Notes: generated by a model not told the origin, from the letters alone. A stretch of DNA of 64,000 nt from Methanomassiliicoccus sp. (GCA_012719175.1 JAAYAX010000005.1:294658-358657); one strand, 5' to 3'. Shown: positions 32,811-41,791, counted from the stretch's first letter. Program-made: numbers and translations.

Positions 32811-35800
32811 AACGAGAGGAGCGGTAGTTGTCGTCGGAGGAGGTATCTCCGGCGTACAGACGTCCTTGGACCTTGCTGAATCGGGGTTCCAGGTCTACTT
32901 GATAGAAAAGACGCCCAGCATTGGAGGGGTGATGTCCCAGTTGGACAAGACCTTCCCCACCAACGACTGTTCGATGTGTATTCTTTCACCCAAGCTGGTG
33001 GAGGCTGCCCGTCATCCCCTGATCAACCTCATGACCATGTCCGAGGTCGTTGATGTCAGCGGAGAGGCACCCAACTTCAAGGTGACGGTACGCCACAATC
33101 CCCGCTATGTCGACATGGACAAGTGCGTGGGATGCGGCATCTGCGCAGAGAAGTGCCCCGTAAAGATGCCTAATGAGTACGATGCCAACCTGGTCAACAG
33201 AAAGGCGATATACATCCCCTTCGCCCAGGCGGTACCACTGAAATATGCCATAGACGGCTCGAAGTGCCTTAAGATCACAAAGGGACGCTGCGGCCTTTGC
33301 GAGAAGAACTGCCCTGCCGGTGCCATCAACTACGAGGACAAGGCTGTCGATGAGACCATCGATGTCGGCGCCATCATCCTCGCTCCCGGTTTCTCGGTCT
33401 TCGATGCCCGGCTCAAGAAGGAATACGGCTATGGGGAATACCCCAACGTCATCACCTCTCTGGAGTTCGAGAGGTTCCTGAGCGCCACCGGCCCCTATGG
33501 CGGTCATGTGCTCAGGCCCTCAGATCAGAAGGCCCCCAAGAAGGTCGCCTTCCTGCAGTGTGTCGGTTCCAGGGATGAGAAGGTCGGAAATACGTACTGT
33601 TCCTCGGTCTGCTGCATGTATGCCATGAAGCAGGCGATCATCGCCGGGGAGCACACCGCCGGACTGGTGCCCACCATATTCTTTATGGATATACGGGCTG
33701 TGGGCAAGGAGTTCGAGGACTACCGCGCACGAGCTGAGAAGGAGTACGGGATCAAGATGCACCGCGCCACCAGGGTAGCGAGCGTCTCCGAGGACCCCGC
33801 GACCAAGAACCTCACCCTCCGCTACGAGAGCGGTGGTGACATCGTGGAAGAGGAGTTCGACCTGGTCGTCCTCTCTGTGGGTCTGGAGCCCACCAAGGGA
33901 GCGGACAAGATCAGCAAGATATTTGGTGTCAACCTCAACAAGTACGGCTTCGCCGGAACCAATTTGTACAGCCCCCTCACCTCAAGCCGCCCTGGTGTGT
34001 TCGTGACCGGCGCCTTCGCCGCTCCCAAGGACATCCCTACCTCCGTGGCCGAGGCCTCGGGAGCTGCCGCCAAGGCAGGCGCTTATATTTCCAACAAGAG
34101 GTCATTCCCCGAGGAGGAGAAGCGCGAGGAGATCGCTGTCGAAGGAGAGGAGCCCAGGATCGGTGTCTTCGTCTGCGACTGCGGTATCAACATCAAGGCG
34201 ACCGTCGACGTCCCCAGCGTCGTGGAGTACGCAAGGACCCTGCCCAACGTGGTCTTCGCGGAGGAGAACAAGTACTCCTGTTCCGCCGATACCCAGCAGA
34301 GGATCAAGGACCTCATCCATAAGGAGAAGCTCAACAGGGTCGTGGTCGCTTCCTGCACCCCCCGTACGCACGAGCCTCTGTTCCAGAGCACTCTGAAGGA
34401 GGCAGGCCTCAACCCCTACCTCTTCGAGATGGCCAACATCCGTGACCAATGCTCCTGGATCCATATGGGAGAGCCTGAGAAGGCCACCAAGAAGTCCAAG
34501 GACCTTGTGAGGATGGCCGTCGCCAAGTCCCGCCTGCTCGAGCCCCTGTACGAGTCCACGCTCCCCGTTACACACTCTACCGTGGTCGTCGGCGGAGGCG
34601 TGTCTGGAATGATCGCTGCCCTGGACATCGCCGGCCAGGGTTATCACGTCGACCTCCTGGAAAAGACCGAGGAGCTCGGCGGCAACGCCATGAAGATCTA
34701 CCACGAGGAGGACGGCCGCAAGCTTCGCGAGTTCGCCAAGGAGCTGGTCACCAGGGTGCGCAACAACAAGAACATCACCGTGCACCTAAAAACCGAGGTC
34801 AAGGACGTCGGCGGCTTCGTCGGAAACTTCAAGGTCCAAACCACCGAGGGTGAGATCGAGACCGGTAGTATCGTCGTGGCCGTAGGTGCTGAGGAGTACA
34901 AGGCCAAGGAGCACCTCTACGGTGAGGACCCGCGTGTCGTCACACAGCTGGAACTGGAGGACAAGATGCAGAAGGGCGCTCTCCCCGCCAAGACCATCGC
35001 CATGATACAGTGCGTTGGTTCCCGTAACGCCGAGGCCCCCTACTGCAGCAGGGTCTGCTGTGCCAACGCCATCAAGAACGCCATCGCCATCAGGAAGGCC
35101 GACCCCAACGCCGCGGTGTACGTGTTCCACAAGGACATAAGGACCTACGGCTTCCGTGAGGACCTTTACAAGGAGGCCGGTATGGCTGGCGTAAGGTTCG
35201 TCAGGGTGCCCGATGACAAGCCTCCGATGGTCACCAAGGAAGGGGACGACCTGAAACTGGTTGCCACCGACATAGTCCTGGGCGACGACATCGAGCTGAA
35301 GCCGGACATGGTAGTGCTCAGCACCGGTATACGTCCCCACCATGACAACGAGGACCTGGCCAAGATGCTGAAAGTACCTCTCAGCAAGGACAAGTACTTC
35401 CTGGAGGCCCACATGAAGCTCAGGCCCGTGGACTTCGCCACAAACGGCGTATACCTCTGTGGCCTGGCCCACTGGCCCAAGTTCACAGACGAGGCCATCG
35501 CCCAGGCGTCCGGAGCGGCCGCCCGTGCCATGACCATAATCTCCAAGCCCGAGCTGAAGAGTGAAGGTATCATCGCCGCGGTTAACGAGGATATCTGCGA
35601 TGGCTGCAAGATCTGCGAGCCGGTCTGCGAGTACAAGGCCATCACTATAGTGGAAGACCCCAAGAACCCGGAGAAGAAGAAGGCCGTCGTCAACGAGGGT
35701 CTGTGTAAGGGCTGCGGTTGCTGTGTGGCAGCGTGCCCGTCAGGCGCTATGGAGCAGAGGGGCTTCAAGAACCAGCAGATCCTCGCTACCATTGATGCTG

Positions 35801-35820
35801 CGCTCGAGGAGAGTGATTGA
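32803..35820 (+). CDS. hdrA: Heterodisulfide reductase subunit A, double-module fusion
   Basis: Flavin-bearing core of the electron-bifurcating complex that couples H2 oxidation to heterodisulfide and ferredoxin reduction. 1005 residues against about 650-660 for classical HdrA. Module 1 (1-450): FAD motif VVVVGGGISG, clusters C108/C111/C114/C118 and C155/C163/C166/C170. Module 2 (451-1005) starts like classical HdrA (IGVFVCDCGINI), with VASCTPRTHEP, a second FAD motif (VVVGGGVSG, about 594-602) and C-terminal clusters C932/935/938/942 and C968/971/974/978. The order resembles QmoA fused to QmoB. First gene of hdrA-mvhDGA; HdrBC must be elsewhere. Confidence 0.93.
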   Translation: MSETRGAVVVVGGGISGVQTSLDLAESGFQVYLIEKTPSIGGVMSQLDKTFPTNDCSMCILSPKLVEAARHPLINLMTMSEVVDVSGEAPNFKVTVRHNPRYVDMDKCVGCGICAEKCPVKMPNEYDANLVNRKAIYIPFAQAVPLKYAIDGSKCLKITKGRCGLCEKNCPAGAINYEDKAVDETIDVGAIILAPGFSVFDARLKKEYGYGEYPNVITSLEFERFLSATGPYGGHVLRPSDQKAPKKVAFLQCVGSRDEKVGNTYCSSVCCMYAMKQAIIAGEHTAGLVPTIFFMDIRAVGKEFEDYRARAEKEYGIKMHRATRVASVSEDPATKNLTLRYESGGDIVEEEFDLVVLSVGLEPTKGADKISKIFGVNLNKYGFAGTNLYSPLTSSRPGVFVTGAFAAPKDIPTSVAEASGAAAKAGAYISNKRSFPEEEKREEIAVEGEEPRIGVFVCDCGINIKATVDVPSVVEYARTLPNVVFAEENKYSCSADTQQRIKDLIHKEKLNRVVVASCTPRTHEPLFQSTLKEAGLNPYLFEMANIRDQCSWIHMGEPEKATKKSKDLVRMAVAKSRLLEPLYESTLPVTHSTVVVGGGVSGMIAALDIAGQGYHVDLLEKTEELGGNAMKIYHEEDGRKLREFAKELVTRVRNNKNITVHLKTEVKDVGGFVGNFKVQTTEGEIETGSIVVAVGAEEYKAKEHLYGEDPRVVTQLELEDKMQKGALPAKTIAMIQCVGSRNAEAPYCSRVCCANAIKNAIAIRKADPNAAVYVFHKDIRTYGFREDLYKEAGMAGVRFVRVPDDKPPMVTKEGDDLKLVATDIVLGDDIELKPDMVVLSTGIRPHHDNEDLAKMLKVPLSKDKYFLEAHMKLRPVDFATNGVYLCGLAHWPKFTDEAIAQASGAAARAMTIISKPELKSEGIIAAVNEDICDGCKICEPVCEYKAITIVEDPKNPEKKKAVVNEGLCKGCGCCVAACPSGAMEQRGFKNQQILATIDAALEESD

Positions 35821-35822
35821 AC

Positions 35823-36323
35823 ATGTCGACACAACAAGGAACAAGCCCCGCCGCGGTAACTGCGACGACCGAAGGCCAGTTTGAACCGAAGATAATCGCC
35901 TTCTGTTGCAACTGGTGTTCTTATGCCGGAGCAGACCTGGCAGGAGTCTCCAGGTTGCAGATGCCGACCAATTTCCTGGTCCTCAGAGCCATGTGCTCTG
36001 CCAGAGTGGACCCGGAGTTCGTTCTCCGTGCCTTTGCCAAGGGCGCCGATGGCGTGCTGGTCCTGGGATGCCATCCCGCGGACTGCCACTACATCGGCGG
36101 CAACTACAGAACGAGGAGAAGGATTGCCCTGCTCAAGATGTTGTTAGAGCAGTATGGTCTCGACCCTGACCGCTTGCACCTGGAGTGGGTCTCAGCTTCC
36201 GAGGGAGTGAAGTTCCAGTCCACCATCAAAGATTTCACGGAAAAGATCAGAGAGATGGGCCCCAACCCGCTAAAGGAGGCCGAGGAAGAGAGCGCCCGGG
36301 TGCAGGGAGAACCGCATCATTAG
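35823..36323 (+). CDS. mvhD: F420-nonreducing hydrogenase iron-sulfur subunit MvhD
   Basis: Small [2Fe-2S] protein that carries electrons from the hydrogenase to HdrA. 166 residues from ATG 35823, three nt after the hdrA stop. Cysteines occur in FCCNWCSYAGAD, AMCSARVDP and GCHPADCHY, the MvhD pattern. The ~22-residue N-terminus before the first Cys (Thr/Ala-rich) is longer than minimal MvhD; the C-terminus is acidic. Located between hdrA and mvhG as in H2-dependent methanogens. Confidence 0.93.
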   Translation: MSTQQGTSPAAVTATTEGQFEPKIIAFCCNWCSYAGADLAGVSRLQMPTNFLVLRAMCSARVDPEFVLRAFAKGADGVLVLGCHPADCHYIGGNYRTRRRIALLKMLLEQYGLDPDRLHLEWVSASEGVKFQSTIKDFTEKIREMGPNPLKEAEEESARVQGEPHH

Positions 36324-36338
36324 GAAGAGGTGGAAACC

Positions 36339-37346
36339 ATGGCAAAAGTAAAGATAGCACAATACTGGGGAGCGGGATGTGGCGGATGCGACGTGGCCCT
36401 TCTGGATATCGATGAGAAGATCCTTGGGGTTGCCGCGATAGCGGACATCGCGTTCTGGCCCATCGCGGTCGATACGAAATTGAAGGACGTGGAGGCGATG
36501 CCCGATAAGAGCATCACTCTCACACTATACAACGGAGCCATCAGGAACAGCGAGAACGAGCACGTGGCCAAGCTGCTGCGGCAGAAGTCGGCCCTCGTGG
36601 TCGCCTTCGGCTCATGCGCCTGTTTCGGCGGCATACCGGGTCTAGCGAACGTTACGAACAAGAAGGACCTGCAGGACTACGTCTACAACAAAACGTTCAC
36701 CAGTGTGAACCCCCAGGGTACAATACCCCAGCCCAAGTGGGACGGGCCTGAGGGTGAACTAACCCTGCCGGTCATGTACGACACCGTCCTCACTCTCGAG
36801 GACGTCATCGATGTCGACTATTTCATGCCCGGATGCCCTCCCACCACAGACCAGATCAATGGCTTCCTTGATGTCGTGACCAAGCACCTCACCGAAGGCG
36901 CTGCACTGCCTCCAAAGGGCGCTGTGATCGCCTCTCAGAAGACCCTGTGCGACGAGTGCGGCAGGACCAAGGAGGTCACCACCATCGACAAGATCGTAAT
37001 GCCCTACGAGATCAAGATCGATCCCAAGAAGTGCATGCTGGAGCAGGGGATCATCTGTCTTGGACCGGCCACCAGAGCGGGCTGCGGCGCCAAGTGCCTG
37101 GAGGGCAACCAGCCGTGTCGTGGATGCTTCGGCCCCACCGCTGAGGTACTGGACCAGGGCGGCTCGATGCTGAGCGCGCTGGCCTCAATATTCAAGACCG
37201 CTGACAACGAGACCCAGCTCAGTGAGGATGAGATCCTAGAGCTGATGACGCAGATCAAGGACCCGCTGGGGACGTTCTACGCGTTCACCATGCCCAAGTC
37301 CATCATCAAGAGGAAAGTAAAGGAGAAGAAGGCGGTGACGCAATGA
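36339..37346 (+). CDS. mvhG: F420-nonreducing hydrogenase small subunit MvhG
   Basis: Electron-transfer subunit of the [NiFe] hydrogenase. 335 residues; ATG 36339 chosen with AGGTGG 6 nt upstream. The proximal cluster ligands begin with GAGCGGCDVALLD; further cysteines in FGSCACFGG, MPGCPPT and LCDECGRTK ... CLGPATRAGCGAKC ... CRGCFGP fit three cubane clusters. No twin-arginine signal, so it is cytoplasmic. It overlaps mvhA by 4 nt. Confidence 0.94.
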   Translation: MAKVKIAQYWGAGCGGCDVALLDIDEKILGVAAIADIAFWPIAVDTKLKDVEAMPDKSITLTLYNGAIRNSENEHVAKLLRQKSALVVAFGSCACFGGIPGLANVTNKKDLQDYVYNKTFTSVNPQGTIPQPKWDGPEGELTLPVMYDTVLTLEDVIDVDYFMPGCPPTTDQINGFLDVVTKHLTEGAALPPKGAVIASQKTLCDECGRTKEVTTIDKIVMPYEIKIDPKKCMLEQGIICLGPATRAGCGAKCLEGNQPCRGCFGPTAEVLDQGGSMLSALASIFKTADNETQLSEDEILELMTQIKDPLGTFYAFTMPKSIIKRKVKEKKAVTQ

Positions 37347-38857
37347 CCGGCCCGATTATCAGCGAACCTACAACAAGAGCAGAGTCCAAGAGGATCACCA
37401 TCGATCCCATCACCAGGCTTGAGGGTCACGGGAAGATCGAGATCTTCCTCAATGACGAGGGGAACGTAGCACAGGCGTACTGGCAAGTGCCCGAGCTTAG
37501 GGGTTTCGAAAAGTTCTGCATCGGCCGTTCGGTTGATGAGCTCAATAAGATCACCGCTCGTCTGTGTGGTGTGTGTCCCGGAGCCCACCATCTGTGCTCC
37601 ACAAAAGCACTGGACAAGGTGTTCAAGGCAGAACCCCCACCCGCGGGGAGGAAGCTCCGTGAGCTGTTCTATGCCGCTCACTACGTCCACAGCCACATCG
37701 CCCACTTCTACGCCCTGGCAGCGGCCGACTTCGTGCTCGGCCCCATGGCCCCGGCCGAGAAGAGGAACATCCTGGGCGTCGTGGACGCGGTCGGCATCAA
37801 CATCGGTGCCGAGGTGATCAAGCACCGCTCGTGGGCTCAGAAGGTCCAGGAGATGATGGGTGGAAAGGCCACCCATCCTGTCTGCGGCATTCCCGGCGGT
37901 ATGGCCAAGCCCCTACCTGAGGATGACCGGAAGAAGGTCGAGGAGTGGGCGAAGTCCACGGTGGAGTTCTCCAAGTTCACCGCCCAGCTGCTCACGGATG
38001 TCGTGCTGAAGAACGAGGACTACCTCGCCCTCATCACGAACCCAGGCATCTATTACAACGAGACCTACTACCAAGGTATCGTGGATAAGGACAACAAGAT
38101 CAACTTCTACGATGGTGATATCCGCGTGGTCGACCAATCGGGCAAGGAGATGTGGAAGTTCCACCCCGACAAGTACCTGGAGTACATCGGGGAGCATGTC
38201 GAGCCCTGGTCCTACGAGAAGTTCTGCTTCCAGAAGAAGATCGGCTGGAAAGGCTTCACCGATGGGCCCGAGAGCGGCATCTACCGCTGCGCTCCGCTGG
38301 CCAGGATCAACGCGTCCACCGGGTTCACCACCCCACTGGCGCAGGATTACTACCTGGCAATGAAGGACTTCTTCAAGGGACTGGGCATCAACGGACCGAT
38401 CCACCACACCATGGTGATGCACTGGGCCAGGGTCATCGAGCTGGTCCACGCTGCCGAGCTCATGCTGCAGCTGTCGCAGGATCCGGAGATCACCAGCACG
38501 GACATACAGACGCCGCCCGGAGAGCCCGGAGAAGGTGTCGGATGCCTAGAGGCGCCCAGGGGAACTCTGATCCACCACTACGTTGCGGACAAGAACGGCA
38601 TCACTACCGATGTGAACCTGGTGGTCGGCACCACCAACAACAACGCGCCGATCAACCTGTCCGTACGCCAGGCCGCCAAGGGCCTGATCAAGGACTGGCA
38701 GGTCTCCCCCGGTATCCTCAACGAGATCGAGATGGCCTACAGGGCGTACGACCCCTGCAACTCCTGCGCCACGCACACCCTGCCTGGCCAGATGCCCATC
38801 CGGGCGACCATCAGGAACCCCGACGGATCAGTATTCAAGGACATCAAGAACTACTGA
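37343..38857 (+). CDS. mvhA: F420-nonreducing hydrogenase large subunit MvhA
   Basis: [NiFe] catalytic subunit that splits H2. 504 residues. Nickel ligands are in the N-terminal RLCGVCPGAHH and C-terminal DPCNSCATH motifs. A C-terminal extension of about 26 residues follows the final His (ending FKDIKNY); in this family it is normally removed by a maturation protease, here probably encoded elsewhere. FYAAHYVHSHIAHFYAL and HWARVIELVHAAELM are conserved large-subunit helices. Last gene of the operon; a T-rich stretch at 38894-38910 follows. Confidence 0.95.
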   Translation: MTGPIISEPTTRAESKRITIDPITRLEGHGKIEIFLNDEGNVAQAYWQVPELRGFEKFCIGRSVDELNKITARLCGVCPGAHHLCSTKALDKVFKAEPPPAGRKLRELFYAAHYVHSHIAHFYALAAADFVLGPMAPAEKRNILGVVDAVGINIGAEVIKHRSWAQKVQEMMGGKATHPVCGIPGGMAKPLPEDDRKKVEEWAKSTVEFSKFTAQLLTDVVLKNEDYLALITNPGIYYNETYYQGIVDKDNKINFYDGDIRVVDQSGKEMWKFHPDKYLEYIGEHVEPWSYEKFCFQKKIGWKGFTDGPESGIYRCAPLARINASTGFTTPLAQDYYLAMKDFFKGLGINGPIHHTMVMHWARVIELVHAAELMLQLSQDPEITSTDIQTPPGEPGEGVGCLEAPRGTLIHHYVADKNGITTDVNLVVGTTNNNAPINLSVRQAAKGLIKDWQVSPGILNEIEMAYRAYDPCNSCATHTLPGQMPIRATIRNPDGSVFKDIKNY

Positions 38858-38893
38858 TCTCCTTGAAAACACCAACAAACACCTTCCCTTCAC

Positions 38894-38910
38894 ATTTTTC
38901 TAACTTTTCT
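38894..38910 (+). terminator. U-rich terminator of hdrA-mvhDGA
   Basis: CATTTTTCTAACTTTTCT, beginning about 35 nt after the mvhA stop: T5 and T4 tracts typical of archaeal termination. Confidence 0.55.
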
Positions 38911-39030
38911 AACAACCACATGTCCAAGAGCGCTCTGTCGATGAAATAACGATATTCTTCGATGTGGACTCGTACCAAGTGGCTCGAGAAGCTTGATCGA
39001 CAACGATCTGAAAAAGAGATTATGCCCAGA

Positions 39031-39666
39031 TCACTTGAAGTCCGAAATGTTGGTGTACACTAGATTAAAGGTCAGAACATCTCCGTTGCCATAGGTCATG
39101 GCGAGGAGGTAAGGACATCTCGTCCCTGCATCCAGCCAGTATTGGAAAAGGACGCTCTTGCCCATCTTGGAGGTGGTGGAGATGGCGTGGGCGTTGAGCT
39201 CCTTGGTCCCGAACACCGTGCTATAGGAGGTGGTATTTCCGGCCGTCGCCTCAGAACCGCTTCCGGATATTCTGCCCACCACATCATCGACGTTCGATGA
39301 CCAACCGCCACTCGCTCCCTCGAACACCAGGTCGGTCTTGTTGACGTTGTTATCGATAGTTATGGAATAGGTCGCTGTGAACGAGTTCGTTCCTACATCG
39401 GTGACCTCAATGGTCATGGCGCCGGAAACGGCCTTTCCTGATTCGTAGCCGGTGATGCTGTAACGCAACAGGTCGCCTTCCGAGACCTGCAGTTTTACGG
39501 TGGAGGAATTGCCCATCATGGCCACGAAGATGACAGCCCCACAGATGATTGCCAAACCGATAATCAGTATTGCGCGACGGCCTTTGTTCCACTCAGGCCT
39601 CGACCTTCCTTCATCATGACTGTCCCGTCTATCTTTTTTCACATCTCGGGATTCGAGTGGGGACAT
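39031..39666 (-). CDS. Hypothetical single-span membrane protein with extracellular beta-rich domain
   Basis: 211 residues. A basic cytosolic N-terminus (about 1-30, many Lys/Arg) is followed by one membrane helix (AILIIGLAIICGAVIFVAMM, about 32-51), then an extracytoplasmic Thr/Ser-rich domain with alternating strands (GDLLRYSITGYESG, SFTATYSITIDNNVNKTDLV, YGNGDVLTFNLVYT). N-in/C-out topology is expected from the charge bias. No family recognised; it may be a cell-surface or envelope protein. Convergent with mvhA. Confidence 0.7.
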   Translation of the reverse strand: MSPLESRDVKKDRRDSHDEGRSRPEWNKGRRAILIIGLAIICGAVIFVAMMGNSSTVKLQVSEGDLLRYSITGYESGKAVSGAMTIEVTDVGTNSFTATYSITIDNNVNKTDLVFEGASGGWSSNVDDVVGRISGSGSEATAGNTTSYSTVFGTKELNAHAISTTSKMGKSVLFQYWLDAGTRCPYLLAMTYGNGDVLTFNLVYTNISDFK

Positions 39667-40214
39667 CTGGCATTCCTCATTTCGTCAACCTAAGGGGACA
39701 TATGACATTATCTTTGCGCCGACCATCATCAGATAACGTTAACCATTCTGAGCAAGACATGTGATCGAACTCGAGCTACATATCCTAAAGTAAAGCTGAC
39801 GTCCACTTTCTTCAAAGCTGCTGAAAACAACGATGGAACCCCCCACGGGGACAAAAATCGGGTAAAGTAGGCTTTAGATGATGCCGCCCCGGGCGCCTGA
39901 GCATAGCGCGCCGATCGGGCGAGTGGTCCATCGCCGACCGACAAGAACGCCCAGGGCGGACGATGATATTAATATTTTTATACATAAATAATTTATCGCA
40001 TGATTATCATGGTTGAGCGGTTATTTTTTTCCCTGAGCCGATACGTGAATGAGCATTCTCTACACCTTTTCGCTTGACCATGGAACGCCGCAAAATATCA
40101 TACTTTCCATATGGCCATCGCCTCTTCGAAGGATATGATTGAGTGATCGGTGTAGATTGCTAGCCCCGCAGTCAGACGTTCATCCATTATCTCCTACTAA
40201 TTGTGGTATTCTTC
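39667..40214. other. Gene-poor stretch with a GC-rich folded element
   Basis: 548 nt without a convincing gene. It is mostly AT-rich with long T tracts (39969-39981, 40022-40030). The exception is the GC-rich, strongly self-complementary block at 39884-39959 listed separately. Repeated TATA-like sequences at 39966-39992 could promote transcription either way. Confidence 0.5.
39884..39959. ncRNA. Candidate structured RNA element
   Basis: CCGCCCCGGGCG (39884-39895) pairs with CGCCCAGGGCGG (39948-39959): 11 of 12 positions. Inside, CGATCGGGCGA (39912-39922) pairs with TCGCCGACCG (39931-39940) with one bulge and one mismatch, closing an 8-nt loop. The internal loop has 16 nt on the left and ACAAGAA on the right. 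The block is followed on the plus strand by AT-rich sequence with a T5 tract. The fold suits a small RNA or cis element; strand and class are undetermined. Confidence 0.35.
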
Positions 40215-40427
40215 ATGAATGTAAGCTCATTTGTCGACAATGCCATTGTTCCACTATACGAACGTGTAATGCTATCAAAAAAGATATATGACATTTTTTC
40301 ATCGGACATTTCGATCAAGGCACCACATGAACTTGAGCAACACAGCATAGTTGGTGAGATAGAATGCTTGAGCCATCCGATATGTTCGGCATACATGACA
40401 GACTGCACTTCTGTAAATTTTTCGTAA
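40215..40427 (+). CDS. Possible small protein upstream of and overlapping the 40364 gene
   Basis: 70-residue frame from ATG 40215 (MNVSSFVDNAIVPLYERVML ... CTSVNFS). It overlaps the next gene by 64 nt in another frame. It uses AT-richer codons than neighbours. It may be a real small gene, or the true N-terminal part of the 40364 gene separated by a frameshift. No family recognised. Confidence 0.3.
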   Translation: MNVSSFVDNAIVPLYERVMLSKKIYDIFSSDISIKAPHELEQHSIVGEIECLSHPICSAYMTDCTSVNFS

Positions 40428-40930
40428 ACAAGGGAGATGACTACTTCGACTACGTCTCGAGCTTCGATAAGCTTTATCGGGACGATATCTACAGGAACCG
40501 AGATAACAGCTCATATGAGGATAAGCACTGCCGGAAGAACAACGATCTGATGAAGTTCTACGAGTCCGCGACCATATTCATCGATGTGCTCCTGGCCGAT
40601 AAGATCATCTACACACTCAGTCCCAAGCACTCCGCCGCAGAGTCCTTCTATTTCTGCAGGAGAGAGGACCGGGAAGGTTTTGAAAGGATGTTCCCTGATG
40701 CCAGGAGCCAGTATGGCAACTACACCGAGGACCAACTCTCGTATGCTCTGGACATAATCGACCAGGGACAGGACCCTGAGAACATGGACCTGGCCAGGGA
40801 GGCCCGCTCTTTCGTTCTGCATTCTGTACTGGAGACGGGCAAGTACTCCTTCATGGACCAGTTGCGCATCCTGCTCGACGACGAGTACTGCGATTACCTG
40901 ACGGAAGAGGGCATAAGTAGCTTCTTCTGA
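40364..40930 (+). CDS. Hypothetical acidic protein, 188 residues
   Basis: Soluble, aromatic-rich and acidic (FVNKGDDYFDYVSSFDKLYR, RSQYGNYTEDQLSYALDIID, DEYCDYLTEEGISSFF), probably all-helical. GGTGAG lies 5 nt before the ATG, supporting this start. The 5' part is AT-rich and the 3' part has normal composition, hinting at recent acquisition or fast divergence. No function assigned. Convergent with the phosphoesterase at 40957. Confidence 0.62.
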   Translation: MLEPSDMFGIHDRLHFCKFFVNKGDDYFDYVSSFDKLYRDDIYRNRDNSSYEDKHCRKNNDLMKFYESATIFIDVLLADKIIYTLSPKHSAAESFYFCRREDREGFERMFPDARSQYGNYTEDQLSYALDIIDQGQDPENMDLAREARSFVLHSVLETGKYSFMDQLRILLDDEYCDYLTEEGISSFF

Positions 40931-40956
40931 TCCCCTCGCGCATCTAGATAAAGATC

Positions 40957-41751
40957 TCAGTAGACATAGTCCCGAGGCTTGGGAAGGGTCCTGACGCGGG
41001 CCCCCCTCCTGACGATCAGTGACCCCACCTGTCCGAGGTAGATGCCGTCCGGCAGGTACACCCTGGCCTTTCGGATGTCCACCATGCCCTCGCTGAACAG
41101 GGGGCCCAGCATCTTACCCTTCTCAATGTTGATCGGTGATCCCCCGAGAGACCTGTTGAACGCTGGCACCATGATGACCTCCTCAGGCAACTCCATGTAT
41201 CTGCCGTTCCCCTCCTTGATCCTGAACCGGACCCAGCACGGCTCCTTGCTGATGTTCCCCAGGGAATCCTCGAGGGCGATGGTGGGATGGTTGTGCCCGA
41301 CGATCAGCGTGCGGGCGGCCATGACCTGGGGGGACGGCCACGTGTGGCCGTGGACGAACCCGACATCATCGATGCGTAACCCCGTGGAGGGATGGACCGT
41401 TACTCCTTCTGGTAGGAACTCCTCGATGTTGGTGTCGTGGTTCCCCCTTACCACATCCACCTCCGAATAGTGGCGCATCATTGTGCGGAAGAACCGGGGG
41501 AGCTCGGCGTACTCCTGCTGTGTGGACCCGGGCACCTTATTCTTTATGTCACCCAGCAGCACCAGCCGGTCCCTCCCCTGGCTGAGGGACACCAGCTCCT
41601 TCTCCATGCGAGCGGTCTGGGACGGTACGAACACCCCGTGGGACCTGAGCTCGGACTCCAGCCCCACATGCAGGTCTCCTACACAGATGATGTTCTGTGA
41701 CCCTTTGATCTCCAGGGCCAGGTGGTCCGGTATGGGGCTGACCTCGCTCAT
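40957..41751 (-). CDS. ICC-like metallophosphoesterase (COG1407 type)
   Basis: Calcineurin-like phosphoesterase, 264 residues. Metal-binding motifs in order: VGDLHVGLE (DxH), LLGDIKN (GD), RGNHD (GNH[DE]), and the distal GHNHP/VHGHTWP histidines. The C-terminal part (VIMVPAFNRSLGGSPINIEK, PDGIYLGQVGSLIVRRGARV) matches predicted ICC-like phosphoesterases. In some genomes such proteins neighbour Lhr-type helicases; none is here. Substrate unknown. Confidence 0.85.
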   Translation of the reverse strand: MSEVSPIPDHLALEIKGSQNIICVGDLHVGLESELRSHGVFVPSQTARMEKELVSLSQGRDRLVLLGDIKNKVPGSTQQEYAELPRFFRTMMRHYSEVDVVRGNHDTNIEEFLPEGVTVHPSTGLRIDDVGFVHGHTWPSPQVMAARTLIVGHNHPTIALEDSLGNISKEPCWVRFRIKEGNGRYMELPEEVIMVPAFNRSLGGSPINIEKGKMLGPLFSEGMVDIRKARVYLPDGIYLGQVGSLIVRRGARVRTLPKPRDYVY

Positions 41752-41791
41752 TCTGCACCATACATGTGAGCATGCTGAAAAAAGTTGTTGG

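Noticed and set aside
39878..39901. ATGATGC followed after 12 nt by CTGA, resembling C and D' boxes of a C/D guide RNA
   Set aside because: The C box is imperfect, no matching C'/D pair with correct spacing was found, and the 12-nt spacer is already one arm of a strong stem.
40299..40514. 71-codon minus-strand frame opposite the 40364 gene
   Set aside because: Rich in Cys/Arg/Ser without a motif or ribosome site; the plus-strand gene has a ribosome site and better codon pattern.
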